Source: Vannielia litorea (GTDB lineage Bacteria > Pseudomonadota > Alphaproteobacteria > Rhodobacterales > Rhodobacteraceae). From it: a stretch of DNA of 64,000 nt. Position 1 is the first letter of the stretch; each line of letters opens with the position of its first letter. Below are positions 16,739-24,381 of this stretch, piece by piece. The stretch lies in assembly GCF_018424695.1 (NCBI RefSeq), contig NZ_QTNQ01000004.1:1-64000 (forward strand), read 5' to 3'. The notes below the pieces were generated by a model. It had not been told where the DNA came from, did not search any database, and saw only the letters and a program-made list of their open reading frames with translations. A program made the translations under genes and the position numbers.

Positions 16739-17752
16739 TTACTCGATCAGGCCGAGCTGCTTGAGGTAGGTCTTGTGGCTGGCGAGGATCGCGCCGGCCT
16801 CGGGCGAACGGGTGCCCCAGTCGTCCCAAGCGGTCTGAGCGGCCTTACGGAAGGCGGCACGATCTTCGGGCGACCAGTCGTAGAGGGTCACGCCAGCGGC
16901 GGTCAGCTCAGCGGCGGCTTCAGCGTTGGCCTTCTCGTTCGACAGGGCAATCTGGAAGGAGAGCTTCTGCCAGGCAGTGTCGATGATGCGACGCTGCTGC
17001 TCGGTCATGCCGTCCCACACGTCCTTGTTGCAGGCGAGGTGGTCGGAGGGCATGGAGTGGAAGCCCGGGTAGGTGGCGTGCTTCACGATGTCGTAGAGAC
17101 CGAGGCCCACGTTGTTGGCGAGGCCAGAGGCGTCAGCACCGTCGATGATGCCGGTTTCGAGCGCGGTGAAGATCTCGGTGAAGTCCATCACGATGGGCGA
17201 GGCGCCCAGCTCTTCGAAGATCTCGGTTTCCATGCCCGGGGGCGAACGGAATTTCCAGCCCTTCAGGTCTTCGAAGCCACGGATCGGCTTGGACGAAGAC
17301 AGCGACTCCTGGCCGTAGATGGACCAGCCGACGAGCTGCATGCCCTGAGCGTTGTAGAGTTCCTGAGCGGCGGCATAGCCGTCACCGTAGTAGAGCCAGG
17401 AGTACTGCTGCCAGGGGGTATCGTAGCCGCCCATGATGTCGCCGACGAACTGGAACGCGGGGTTCTTGCCGGTCTGGTAGGCGCCGCCGGTGGCGTCGCA
17501 GTCGACGATGCCGTTGATGGCGGCGTCGAAGGTCTCGGTGGTCGCCACGACGGACGAGGAGTAGAACATCTCGATGGTGATGTCGCCGCCGGACATGGTC
17601 TGGACGTCGTCGATCCAGGTGGCCAGAGCCTGACCGGTCGGATGCTCGGTTGCGTAGTGGGTCTGGATCCGAAGGGTGATCGGATCAGCCATGGCGGCAC
17701 CGGCCACAAGGGCAGCGGCTGCGGCCGTCGAAAGAACGGTCGAAAGTTTCAT
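16739..17752 (-). CDS. TRAP transporter solute-binding protein (DctP type)
   Basis: 337 residues with a signal peptide (cleaved near residue 22, VAGAAMA) and DctP-family landmarks: LEELGASP-like text (EIFEELGASPIVMDFTEIFTALETGIIDGAD) and the conserved arginine region GWKFRSPPGMETE that clamps the ligand carboxylate. The start at MKLSTVL has GGGAGG seven bases upstream; a longer frame was rejected. First gene of the operon running to 10557. The operators at 17835-17903 and the divergent gntR gene indicate regulation by the imported acid or its breakdown product. Confidence 0.9.
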   Translation of the reverse strand: MKLSTVLSTAAAAALVAGAAMADPITLRIQTHYATEHPTGQALATWIDDVQTMSGGDITIEMFYSSSVVATTETFDAAINGIVDCDATGGAYQTGKNPAFQFVGDIMGGYDTPWQQYSWLYYGDGYAAAQELYNAQGMQLVGWSIYGQESLSSSKPIRGFEDLKGWKFRSPPGMETEIFEELGASPIVMDFTEIFTALETGIIDGADASGLANNVGLGLYDIVKHATYPGFHSMPSDHLACNKDVWDGMTEQQRRIIDTAWQKLSFQIALSNEKANAEAAAELTAAGVTLYDWSPEDRAAFRKAAQTAWDDWGTRSPEAGAILASHKTYLKQLGLIE

Positions 17753-17834
17753 AGAGTTACCTCCCTGCGCGGCCCTTACCCTCCCCGGGCGGCACCGCTT
17801 TTCATACTGCGCGTCCTCCAACGCGCGGCGAAAG

Positions 17835-17903
17835 ATGGCATACCATCCGGGCGGAAACTATCGGAAGCCATGTCGACAATCAACGGGTTTTGGTATACCA
17901 AAA
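17835..17903. promoter_or_regulatory. Two GntR-type operators in the dctP/gntR divergent region
   Basis: Site one (17888-17903) is TTTTGGTATACCAAAA, a perfect 16-bp dyad. Site two (17835-17846) is ATGGCATACCAT, one base from symmetry. Their centres are 55 bp apart, close to five helical turns. On the minus strand a weak promoter, TTGATT (17878-17883) with TAGTTT 17 bases on (17855-17860), lies between them, so both sites would frame the dctP promoter. The core matches the operator at 2519-2532. Confidence 0.75.
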
Positions 17904-17995
17904 TCGCCGGAGAGGCACTTTTTTGCGGTTGATTTCGGGGTCATTGCCCGTATTTCGCGAGTGCCTGGGAGGGAATCGCCAACACGAGGCGCAAT

Positions 17996-18706
17996 ATGGC
18001 GGACAAACTGCTGCCGGAGCAGATCGCGAAGCGTCTGCGAAGGGAAATTCTGCGGGGCACGCTGCGGCCCGGTGCTTCTATCAAGGAACGCGACAATGCC
18101 GCCGAGCTGGGTGTGAGCCGCACGCCCATGCGTGAGGCGATTCGCATCCTGTCGCTGGAAGGTCTGGTGGAGTTGCGTCCTTCGCGGAGCCCCATCGTGG
18201 CCGACCCGACATGGAAGGAAGTCGTCGACAATCTGGAGGTACTCAAGGCGCTGGAGCTGCTCTCGGGCGAGCTGGCCGTGGCCCATGCTACCGAGGCCGA
18301 CATCGATGCCGCCGCCGCCGTTCAGGCGCGGATGGAGGCACTCGCCCCGACGACCGACGAGATCGACCTGTTCGAGATCGACATGCAGTTTCACAGCGCC
18401 ATCGTCCGAGCTTCGGGCAACTCGGCGCTGTCGGAAACCCACGGCACCTACCTCGCCAAGCTCTGGCGCGCGCGGTTTCTGGGCAGTCGCATCGGGCGCA
18501 GCCAACAGCGCGTGTTCGATGAGCACAACGGCATCATCGAAGGCCTGCGCAACCGCGACAAACGCAAGGTGAAGAGCACGATCTCGACCCACCTTGATGC
18601 GCTGCGCCGCCAGATCCGGCGGCATTTCGACACCAACACCCGCGTCGGCGCGCTTCAGCCCGGCGCGGTGGAAATCACTCCGGAGCCCGTTCCAAACGCC
18701 AAGTGA
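17996..18706 (+). CDS. GntR family (FCD) transcriptional regulator
   Basis: 236 residues: a winged helix-turn-helix (about 5-70, RGTLRPGASIKERDNAAELGVSRTPMREAI contains the recognition helix) and a C-terminal FCD ligand domain with metal-binding D129, H133 (DMQFHSA), H177 and H199. FCD regulators usually bind carboxylic acids and repress until the acid appears. It diverges from dctP across a region with two TGGTATACCA-like dyads, its likely sites, and is followed 42 bases later by the FAH-type hydrolase. Confidence 0.88.
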   Translation: MADKLLPEQIAKRLRREILRGTLRPGASIKERDNAAELGVSRTPMREAIRILSLEGLVELRPSRSPIVADPTWKEVVDNLEVLKALELLSGELAVAHATEADIDAAAAVQARMEALAPTTDEIDLFEIDMQFHSAIVRASGNSALSETHGTYLAKLWRARFLGSRIGRSQQRVFDEHNGIIEGLRNRDKRKVKSTISTHLDALRRQIRRHFDTNTRVGALQPGAVEITPEPVPNAK

Positions 18707-18748
18707 CGGCCCCGGCCCCTGACCTGCAATCAAAGGAAAACACACTTC

Positions 18749-19594
18749 ATGAAACTCTTGCGTTTTGGCCCCGCAGGTGCGGAAAAGCCCGGCATTCTCG
18801 ACAGCGACGGCAAGGTCCGCGACCTCTCCGGAAAGGTGGGCGAGCTGGCCGGGAGCGGCGTGTCGCTGGAGGCGCTGGACGCGATCCGGGCAATCGACGT
18901 GGCGAGCCTGCCGGTGGTCGAAGAACCGGGCCGGATTGGCAGCTGCGTGGCCTCCGTTCCCAATTTCTTCTGCATCGGGCTGAACTACACCAAGCACGCC
19001 GAAGAGACCGGGGCTGAGCCGCCGAAGGAGCCGATCATCTTCTCCAAGGCGTCCAGTGCGCTTAGCGGCCCGTTCGACCCGGTCATCATCCCGCGTGACA
19101 GCGTCAAAGGCGACTGGGAAGTGGAGCTTGGCGTGGTGATCGGGCGCGAGGCGCTTTACGTCAGCGAGGCCGATGCACTGGATTACGTGGCGGGTTATTG
19201 CACCATCAACGACGTGAGCGAGCGCGAGTTTCAGATCGAGAAGGGCGGCCAGTGGATCAAGGGCAAATCCGCCCCCACCTTCGGCCCGACCGGCCCCTAC
19301 CTGGTGACCGCCGACGAGGTGCCCGACCCGCAGAAGCTGCGCGTGAGCCTCGACCTCAACGGCGAGACGGTTCAGAATTCCAATACAGATGACATGATAT
19401 TCAGCGTGGCCGAAATCATCAGCTACATGAGCCGTTTCATGCAGCTTCAGCCCGGTGACATCATCGCCACCGGCACGCCCTCGGGCGTGGGCATGGGCAT
19501 GAAGCCGCAGCGGTTTCTGAGGCCCGGCGACGTGATGGAGATCGAGGTTGAAGGCCTCGGGCGCCAGCGGCAGGAGACCGTGGCGGCGAAGTAA
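18749..19594 (+). CDS. FAH family hydrolase, 2,4-diketo-3-deoxy-fuconate hydrolase-like
   Basis: 281 residues of the fumarylacetoacetase fold. Metal ligands are E124 and E126 (GDWEVELGVVIG) and D155 (INDVSERE); the FCIGLNYTKHAEE and GTPSGVGMGM motifs are present. The N-terminus KLLRFGPAGAEKPGILD is characteristic of the group often mislabelled ureidoglycolate lyase, whose studied members split 2,4-diketo-3-deoxy-L-fuconate or L-rhamnonate into pyruvate and lactate. With the dehydratases and the SDR at 7325 this completes a plausible non-phosphorylated deoxy-sugar route. It follows gntR, with AAAGGAAAA as ribosome site. Confidence 0.82.
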   Translation: MKLLRFGPAGAEKPGILDSDGKVRDLSGKVGELAGSGVSLEALDAIRAIDVASLPVVEEPGRIGSCVASVPNFFCIGLNYTKHAEETGAEPPKEPIIFSKASSALSGPFDPVIIPRDSVKGDWEVELGVVIGREALYVSEADALDYVAGYCTINDVSEREFQIEKGGQWIKGKSAPTFGPTGPYLVTADEVPDPQKLRVSLDLNGETVQNSNTDDMIFSVAEIISYMSRFMQLQPGDIIATGTPSGVGMGMKPQRFLRPGDVMEIEVEGLGRQRQETVAAK

Positions 19595-19606
19595 GGGGGC
19601 AAGGGG

Positions 19607-20563
19607 ATGGCGAGACCGGAAAACCTCAATGCCATCCTCTACTTCGAGACGGTGGCGCGGCGGGGCACGCTCTCCCGCGCTGCCGAGGAACTGACGGTTT
19701 CGCCCTCCGCCGTCAGCCAGCAGATCAAGCTTCTGGAGCAGCAGCTCGGGGTAAAGCTGTTTCGCCGAGAGGGGCGGCAGCTGTCGCTGACGCTGGAGGG
19801 CGAGCAGCTTTACCAGTCGGCGGGCACGGCGCTGAGGATGCTGAAGGATGCGCGGCGTAACCTCGGGCGGAGCCGCGAGACCCGACGGCTGAACCTTCGG
19901 GTGGCGCCGAGCTTCGGCGTCCTGTGGCTGGGGCCGAGGTTGAGCCGGTTCGTCGGGAAGCACCCCGAGTGGGAGCTGCGGGTAGATGCCGCGCCTGATC
20001 CGACCGACTTTGACCGCGAAGTGATGGACCTCGACATCCGTTACGGCACGGGCGACTGGCGCGGGATGCATGTGGAACCCGTGGTGGACGATCACATTCT
20101 GCCGCTTGCGACGCCTGAGTATCTCGCCGGTTTGGGCGGCGATGTGCTGAACATGGCGCGGTTCATCGACAGCGCGCGCAACCTCTGCAACTGGGACACA
20201 TGGCTGTTGCGAAACGGGATCGAGACCGCGGCCAACCGCAAGACCCTGCTGATCGACCGCTCCTCCATGGCGCTGCAACTGGCGCTCGACGGGGTGGGGA
20301 TCGTGTTGGAATCGCTCGCGGTGGCGAGCGCCGAGGTTGCGGCCGGGCGGCTGGTTCCGGTCACGCCGGAGCTGCCGGTGCCGCGCTTTCCGGCCCATTG
20401 GGCGATTTGCCCGAGCCGATATCTGAACCGGAAGGCGGTGCAGATCTTCCTCGACTGGATCACCGAGGAGGCGGGGCGGCACGAGGCGGAGGTGGCGGCG
20501 ATCGTGGCGCGGCACGGGCTCACGGTGGAGCGCTTCGAGAGCGTGACGGAGCTGACGGGGTAG
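19607..20563 (+). CDS. LysR family transcriptional regulator (GcvA-like)
   Basis: 318 residues. The N-terminal helix-turn-helix (LSRAAEELTVSPSAVSQQIKLLEQQLGVKLFRR, about 22-54) is unmistakable. The effector domain starts near 95 and includes LDIRYGTGDWRGM, a stretch typical of the GcvA/AmpR branch. It starts 12 bases after the FAH gene, so it is co-transcribed with it, and converges on the SDR at 20658. Its target could be the FAH unit or the transketolase operon. It may sense a different intermediate from GntR. Confidence 0.87.
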   Translation: MARPENLNAILYFETVARRGTLSRAAEELTVSPSAVSQQIKLLEQQLGVKLFRREGRQLSLTLEGEQLYQSAGTALRMLKDARRNLGRSRETRRLNLRVAPSFGVLWLGPRLSRFVGKHPEWELRVDAAPDPTDFDREVMDLDIRYGTGDWRGMHVEPVVDDHILPLATPEYLAGLGGDVLNMARFIDSARNLCNWDTWLLRNGIETAANRKTLLIDRSSMALQLALDGVGIVLESLAVASAEVAAGRLVPVTPELPVPRFPAHWAICPSRYLNRKAVQIFLDWITEEAGRHEAEVAAIVARHGLTVERFESVTELTG

Positions 20564-20657
20564 CCCGAGCGCTCGTCCGCCCTTCGAGGCGTCCTCGCGG
20601 CGGTCGCGCCGAGGCGAAGAGACCGCGAAGCGGTGGATGAGCCGCCGCCCTGCAGCC

Positions 20658-21416
20658 CTAGTGGATCAGCGATCCGCCGTTCACGTCCACCTCGGAGCCG
20701 GTGACATAGGCGGCGAGGTCAGAGGCGAGGAAGAGGGCGCAGCCTGCAACGTCGGAGGCTTCGCCTGCCCGGCCCATAGGGATGCCATCAAGCACCGCCG
20801 CCTTCATCTCGTTGGTCAGCTTGCCCGCCGTGATGTCGGTGGCGATGAAGCCGGGGCAGATGGCGTTGGCGCGCACGTTGTCGGGCGCGGCTTCACGGGC
20901 CATGGCCTTGGTCAGGCCGAGCACGCCGGCCTTGGCCGCCGAGTAATGCGGGCCGCCGAAGATGCCGCCGCCGCGCTGAGCGGAGACGGAGCTCATGTTG
21001 ACGATGGAGCCCTGCTTGCGCCCGCGCATGTGGGGCAGAGCGGCCTGGCTCATGTAGAGGGTGCCGCGCAGGTTGACGTCGAGCACGGCGTCGTAGTTTT
21101 CGGGCGCGATTTCCATGAACTTCAGCGGCTGGGTGATACCGGCGTTGTTCACCAGAATGTCGACCTGCCCGAAGGCGTCGAGCGCGGCGGCAAATGCGGC
21201 GTCGCAGGCCTCCTTGTCGGTGACGTTGCAGGCCAGCCCGATGTGGCCCTCGCCGGGCAGGTCCGCTGCCGCCGCTGCTGCTGCATCGGCGTCGAGGTCG
21301 AGCACCGCGATGCGGCAGCCGTGCTCGGCGAAGAGCCGGGCGGTGGCCTTGCCCAGGCCACGGGGGCTGGCGGCGCCGGTGATGATGGCGGTCTTTCCGG
21401 TGAGAAGATCGGGCAT
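20658..21416 (-). CDS. SDR family oxidoreductase
   Basis: 252 residues, with a lengthened glycine loop TGAASPRGLG (13-22), D40/D42 for NAD(H), NNAG (90-93), S142-S143, Y158 and K162 (HYSAAKAG), and the usual C-terminal VTGSEVDVNGG. It is the last gene of the operon reading from 24202 (transketolase halves, L-threonate-type dehydrogenase). It likely interconverts a keto/hydroxy pair of the same short-chain sugar or sugar acid. Confidence 0.87.
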   Translation of the reverse strand: MPDLLTGKTAIITGAASPRGLGKATARLFAEHGCRIAVLDLDADAAAAAAADLPGEGHIGLACNVTDKEACDAAFAAALDAFGQVDILVNNAGITQPLKFMEIAPENYDAVLDVNLRGTLYMSQAALPHMRGRKQGSIVNMSSVSAQRGGGIFGGPHYSAAKAGVLGLTKAMAREAAPDNVRANAICPGFIATDITAGKLTNEMKAAVLDGIPMGRAGEASDVAGCALFLASDLAAYVTGSEVDVNGGSLIH

Positions 21417-21421
21417 GTCTG

Positions 21422-22321
21422 TCAGCTTTCGTGAACGGGTTTGCCGGTGAGTGCCTCGTAGGCGCGGATGACGAGCGCGTCATCATCCTTGCCGTGGCCG
21501 AGGGCACGGGCGGCGGAGAAGAGTTGCAGCGAGAGGGCGGCGAGCGGCACAGGGGCCTCGGCCTCCTTGGCGGTTTCCTCGACCAGCCCGAGATCCTTGA
21601 TGAAGATCTCGACAGTGGAGGTCACCTCCGGGTCGGCCTCCATCATCCGGGGGCCGCGGTTTCCCAGCATCCAGCTTGCCCCGGCAGAGGCCATGACGAT
21701 CTCGTGCAGCTTGGCCGGATCGCAGCCCGCCTTGGTGCCGAAGCTCATCAGCTCGGCGGCGGCGGCGATGTGGACGCCGGCGGCAAGCTGGTGCACGACC
21801 TTGTAGGTGGCGCCCATGCCCGGCGCGTCGCCGAGGCGGTGGAGCGTTCCGGCGGTGGCCTCCAACACCTTCTCGGCGCGGGCGAAGGCCTGCGCAGAGC
21901 CGCTGGCCATGATCGTCAGCGTCCCCGCCTCGGCGCCGACCTGACCGCCAGAGACCGGCGCGTCGAGCAAATGCAGCCCCATTGCGGCCAGCTCGTCGCC
22001 CATGGCGCGGGCGGCAGAGGGGGCAACTGTGGACGAGAGCATGACTGTCGCACCGGGCGAGAGCGCGGCGGCGGCACCGTCCTCAAACAGCGCGGCGCGC
22101 GCCTGGGCGGCGTTGACCACCATCAGAACGAGCAGGGATGCCCCGGAGGCGGCTTCGGCGGCAGACCCGGCGGGGGTGCCGCCCATGGCCTTGAGGGCCT
22201 CGCGGGCGGGTTCAAAGATGTCATACCCGGTGAGCGGAATGCCCGCCGCAAGGATGTTCTTTGCCATGCCCCGGCCCATGACGCCGAGGCCGATGATTGC
22301 CGTTCCACTGTTTTCAGTCAC
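21422..22321 (-). CDS. ltnD: L-threonate dehydrogenase-like HIBADH enzyme
   Basis: 299 residues with GLGVMGRGMA, the substrate loop DAPVSGG (120-126) and catalytic K174 in GATYKVVHQLAAGVHIAAA. The segments LVVLM-type NAAQARAALF, GATVMLSSTVAP and TVEIFIKDLGLVEETAK follow known L-threonate 2-dehydrogenases (LtnD) closely. That enzyme gives 2-oxo-tetronate in four-carbon acid breakdown. The gene start overlaps the transketolase C-terminal subunit by eight bases. The symbol is by similarity of motifs; another four-carbon acid is possible. Confidence 0.8.
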   Translation of the reverse strand: MTENSGTAIIGLGVMGRGMAKNILAAGIPLTGYDIFEPAREALKAMGGTPAGSAAEAASGASLLVLMVVNAAQARAALFEDGAAAALSPGATVMLSSTVAPSAARAMGDELAAMGLHLLDAPVSGGQVGAEAGTLTIMASGSAQAFARAEKVLEATAGTLHRLGDAPGMGATYKVVHQLAAGVHIAAAAELMSFGTKAGCDPAKLHEIVMASAGASWMLGNRGPRMMEADPEVTSTVEIFIKDLGLVEETAKEAEAPVPLAALSLQLFSAARALGHGKDDDALVIRAYEALTGKPVHES

Positions 22322-23357
22322 TCAGCCAGCCCTTTACCCGTGTGGTGATGCTGGACACGGATAGCCCGTATTGGTCGTGAAGCGAAGGCAGCGCACCTGC
22401 GTCGAGGAACTCGTCGGGCAGGGCGACCTGCCGGAAGGGCACATGCACCTGATTCCGGGCCAGCGCCCCGGCCACGGCCTCGCCGAGCCCGCCGGTGACA
22501 GAATGGTTTTCGGCCGTCACCACCAGCCGCCCGCCCTTGGCGGCCTCGGCACAGATGGTGGCCTCGTCGAGCGGCTTGATGGTGGGCGAGTGGAGCACGG
22601 CGCAGCTTACCCCGTCTTTCTCCAGAGCCGCCGCTGCATCGAGGCAGCGCATGGTCATGAAACCCGAGGAGATGAAGAGCACGTCGCTCCCGCCCCGGAT
22701 TTCCTTGGCCTTCCCCAACTCGAACTCATAGCCGTATTCGCCCAGCACGTCGGGCACTTGCCCGCGCAGGAGGCGCATGTAGACCGGGCCGGGCGAGGCG
22801 GCGATGGCCTGGGTGGCCTGGGTGATCTCGGTGGCATCGCAAGGGTCCACCACCGTGAGGTTCGGCATCCCACGCATGATGGCGAGGTCTTCCGTCGCCT
22901 GATGCGAGGGCCCGTAGCCGGTGGTGAGGCCCGGGAGGGCGCAGACGATCTTCACCGGCAGGTTCTCTTCCGCGATGGCCATGACGATGAAGTCGTAGGC
23001 GCGGCGCGAGGCGAAGACGGCGTAGGTGGTGGCAAAAGGCGTGAAGCCTTCGCGGGCCATGCCGGCTGCGGTGGACATCAGAAGCGCCTCGGCCATGCCC
23101 ATCTGGTAGAAACGGTCGGGGTAGGCTTTGGCGAAGACGTGCAGGTCGGTGTATTTGGAGAGGTCGGCGGTGAGGCCGACGATATCGTCCCGGCTCTTGG
23201 CCAGCTCCACCAGCGCATTGCCGAAGGGGGCAGGCACGGTGCTGCGGCCCTCGGCATCCAGCGAGGCAATCATGGCAGAGGTGCGCGCCCCGCCAGCCGC
23301 CGGTTTGGGCCGGGCGATGTGAGCGGGGGTGCGGCGGGAATTTGGGCCTATGGTCAT
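22314..23357 (-). CDS. Transketolase C-terminal subunit
   Basis: 347 residues: a pyrimidine-binding thiamine-diphosphate domain (catalytic glutamate E90 in YQMGMAEALLMSTAAG; SKYTDLHVFAKAYPDRF) followed by the transketolase C-terminal domain (from about 215). It has an extra N-terminal stretch of about 38 residues before the domain. The start at MTIGPNS is in an ATGA overlap with the N-terminal subunit. With that subunit it makes a split transketolase like those used for apulose-phosphate, sulfosugars or other unusual ketoses. Confidence 0.87.
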   Translation of the reverse strand: MTIGPNSRRTPAHIARPKPAAGGARTSAMIASLDAEGRSTVPAPFGNALVELAKSRDDIVGLTADLSKYTDLHVFAKAYPDRFYQMGMAEALLMSTAAGMAREGFTPFATTYAVFASRRAYDFIVMAIAEENLPVKIVCALPGLTTGYGPSHQATEDLAIMRGMPNLTVVDPCDATEITQATQAIAASPGPVYMRLLRGQVPDVLGEYGYEFELGKAKEIRGGSDVLFISSGFMTMRCLDAAAALEKDGVSCAVLHSPTIKPLDEATICAEAAKGGRLVVTAENHSVTGGLGEAVAGALARNQVHVPFRQVALPDEFLDAGALPSLHDQYGLSVSSITTRVKGWLSD

Positions 23358-24202
23358 GCGGGCATCTCCCCGTCCAGGTGGTCGAGCGCCTTGGCCCATT
23401 CCTCCGGCTCGACGCGGACGAAATGAGTGATCTCGCGATCCTCCAGAAAGGGAACGCCCTTGCACATCTTGGTGTTGCAGATGATGGCGCGGGGCTTCGG
23501 CTCGGTGAGGTTACGGGCGCGATCGAACGCCGCCACTACGGCTTCGATGTCGTTGCCGTCCACCTCCTCGGCATGCCAGCCGAAGGCCTGCCACTTGGCC
23601 GCCTCGGTGCCCGGCCCGGTGGCGAGCGCCTCCGTGGTCGGCCCGTCGGCCTGCTGGTTGTTGAAGTCGACGATGGCAATGAGGTTATCCAGCTTCCACG
23701 CGGCGGCACCCATCACCGCCTCCCACGTCGAACCCTCACCCAGCTCGCCATCACTCAACATGTTGTAAACAAAGGCGCCGTTCTTCTTGCGCTTCAACCC
23801 GAGCGCCATGCCCACGGCAATGCCGAGGCCGTGGCCGAGGCTTCCGCCGGTGATCTCCATGCCCGGCGTATAGGCGGCCATGCCGCTCATCGGCAGGCGG
23901 CTGTCATCCATGCCGTAGGTTTCAATCTCGTCTTCCGGGAGGATCCCGGCCTCGACCATCGCGGCGTAAAGCGCGATGGCGTAGTGGCCGATGGAAAGAA
24001 GAAAGCGATCCCGCCCTTCCCAGTCGGGATCGCCCGGGCGATAGCGCAGCGCGTGGAAGTAGGACACCGCCAGGACGTCGGCCACACCCAGCGCCTGCCC
24101 GATATATCCCTGCCCCTGCACCTCGCCCATCCGCAGCGCGAGCCGTCGGATCGACCAGGCGCGGCGGGCAAGGCTCACGTTTGATCCTGCCGGGTGTTCC
24201 AT
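23354..24202 (-). CDS. Transketolase N-terminal subunit
   Basis: 282 residues forming the PP domain that binds thiamine diphosphate: the GDG-type motif SDGELGEGSTWEAV begins at 150 and ends in the VDFNN pair (about 179-182). SIGHYAIALYA and GSLGHGLGIAVGMALG are conserved transketolase text. First gene of the operon 24202 to 20658. The wide divergent gap to the COG4091 gene (24203-24381) presumably holds both promoters; I see no convincing dyad in it. Confidence 0.88.
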   Translation of the reverse strand: MEHPAGSNVSLARRAWSIRRLALRMGEVQGQGYIGQALGVADVLAVSYFHALRYRPGDPDWEGRDRFLLSIGHYAIALYAAMVEAGILPEDEIETYGMDDSRLPMSGMAAYTPGMEITGGSLGHGLGIAVGMALGLKRKKNGAFVYNMLSDGELGEGSTWEAVMGAAAWKLDNLIAIVDFNNQQADGPTTEALATGPGTEAAKWQAFGWHAEEVDGNDIEAVVAAFDRARNLTEPKPRAIICNTKMCKGVPFLEDREITHFVRVEPEEWAKALDHLDGEMPA

Positions 24203-24381
24203 GCGGCCTCTCCTCCCCTGCGCAACAGTCCTCGGAGGCCAGTTCTGGCAGGGCGGTCGGCTTCAAACAACGGCGTATTCTTAAAGTGTGGTGAAGCCTG
24301 GCTTAATCATCCCATAGGAGAATTTGATGGATGGGCCTGCGCGGCCGGGCCTATTTTGACGCCGACACAAGGGAGTGGGAC

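Noticed and set aside
24331..24381. Upstream ATG for the COG4091 gene
   Set aside because: Adds 17 residues not typical of the family, while the ATG at 24382 has a better-spaced ribosome site.
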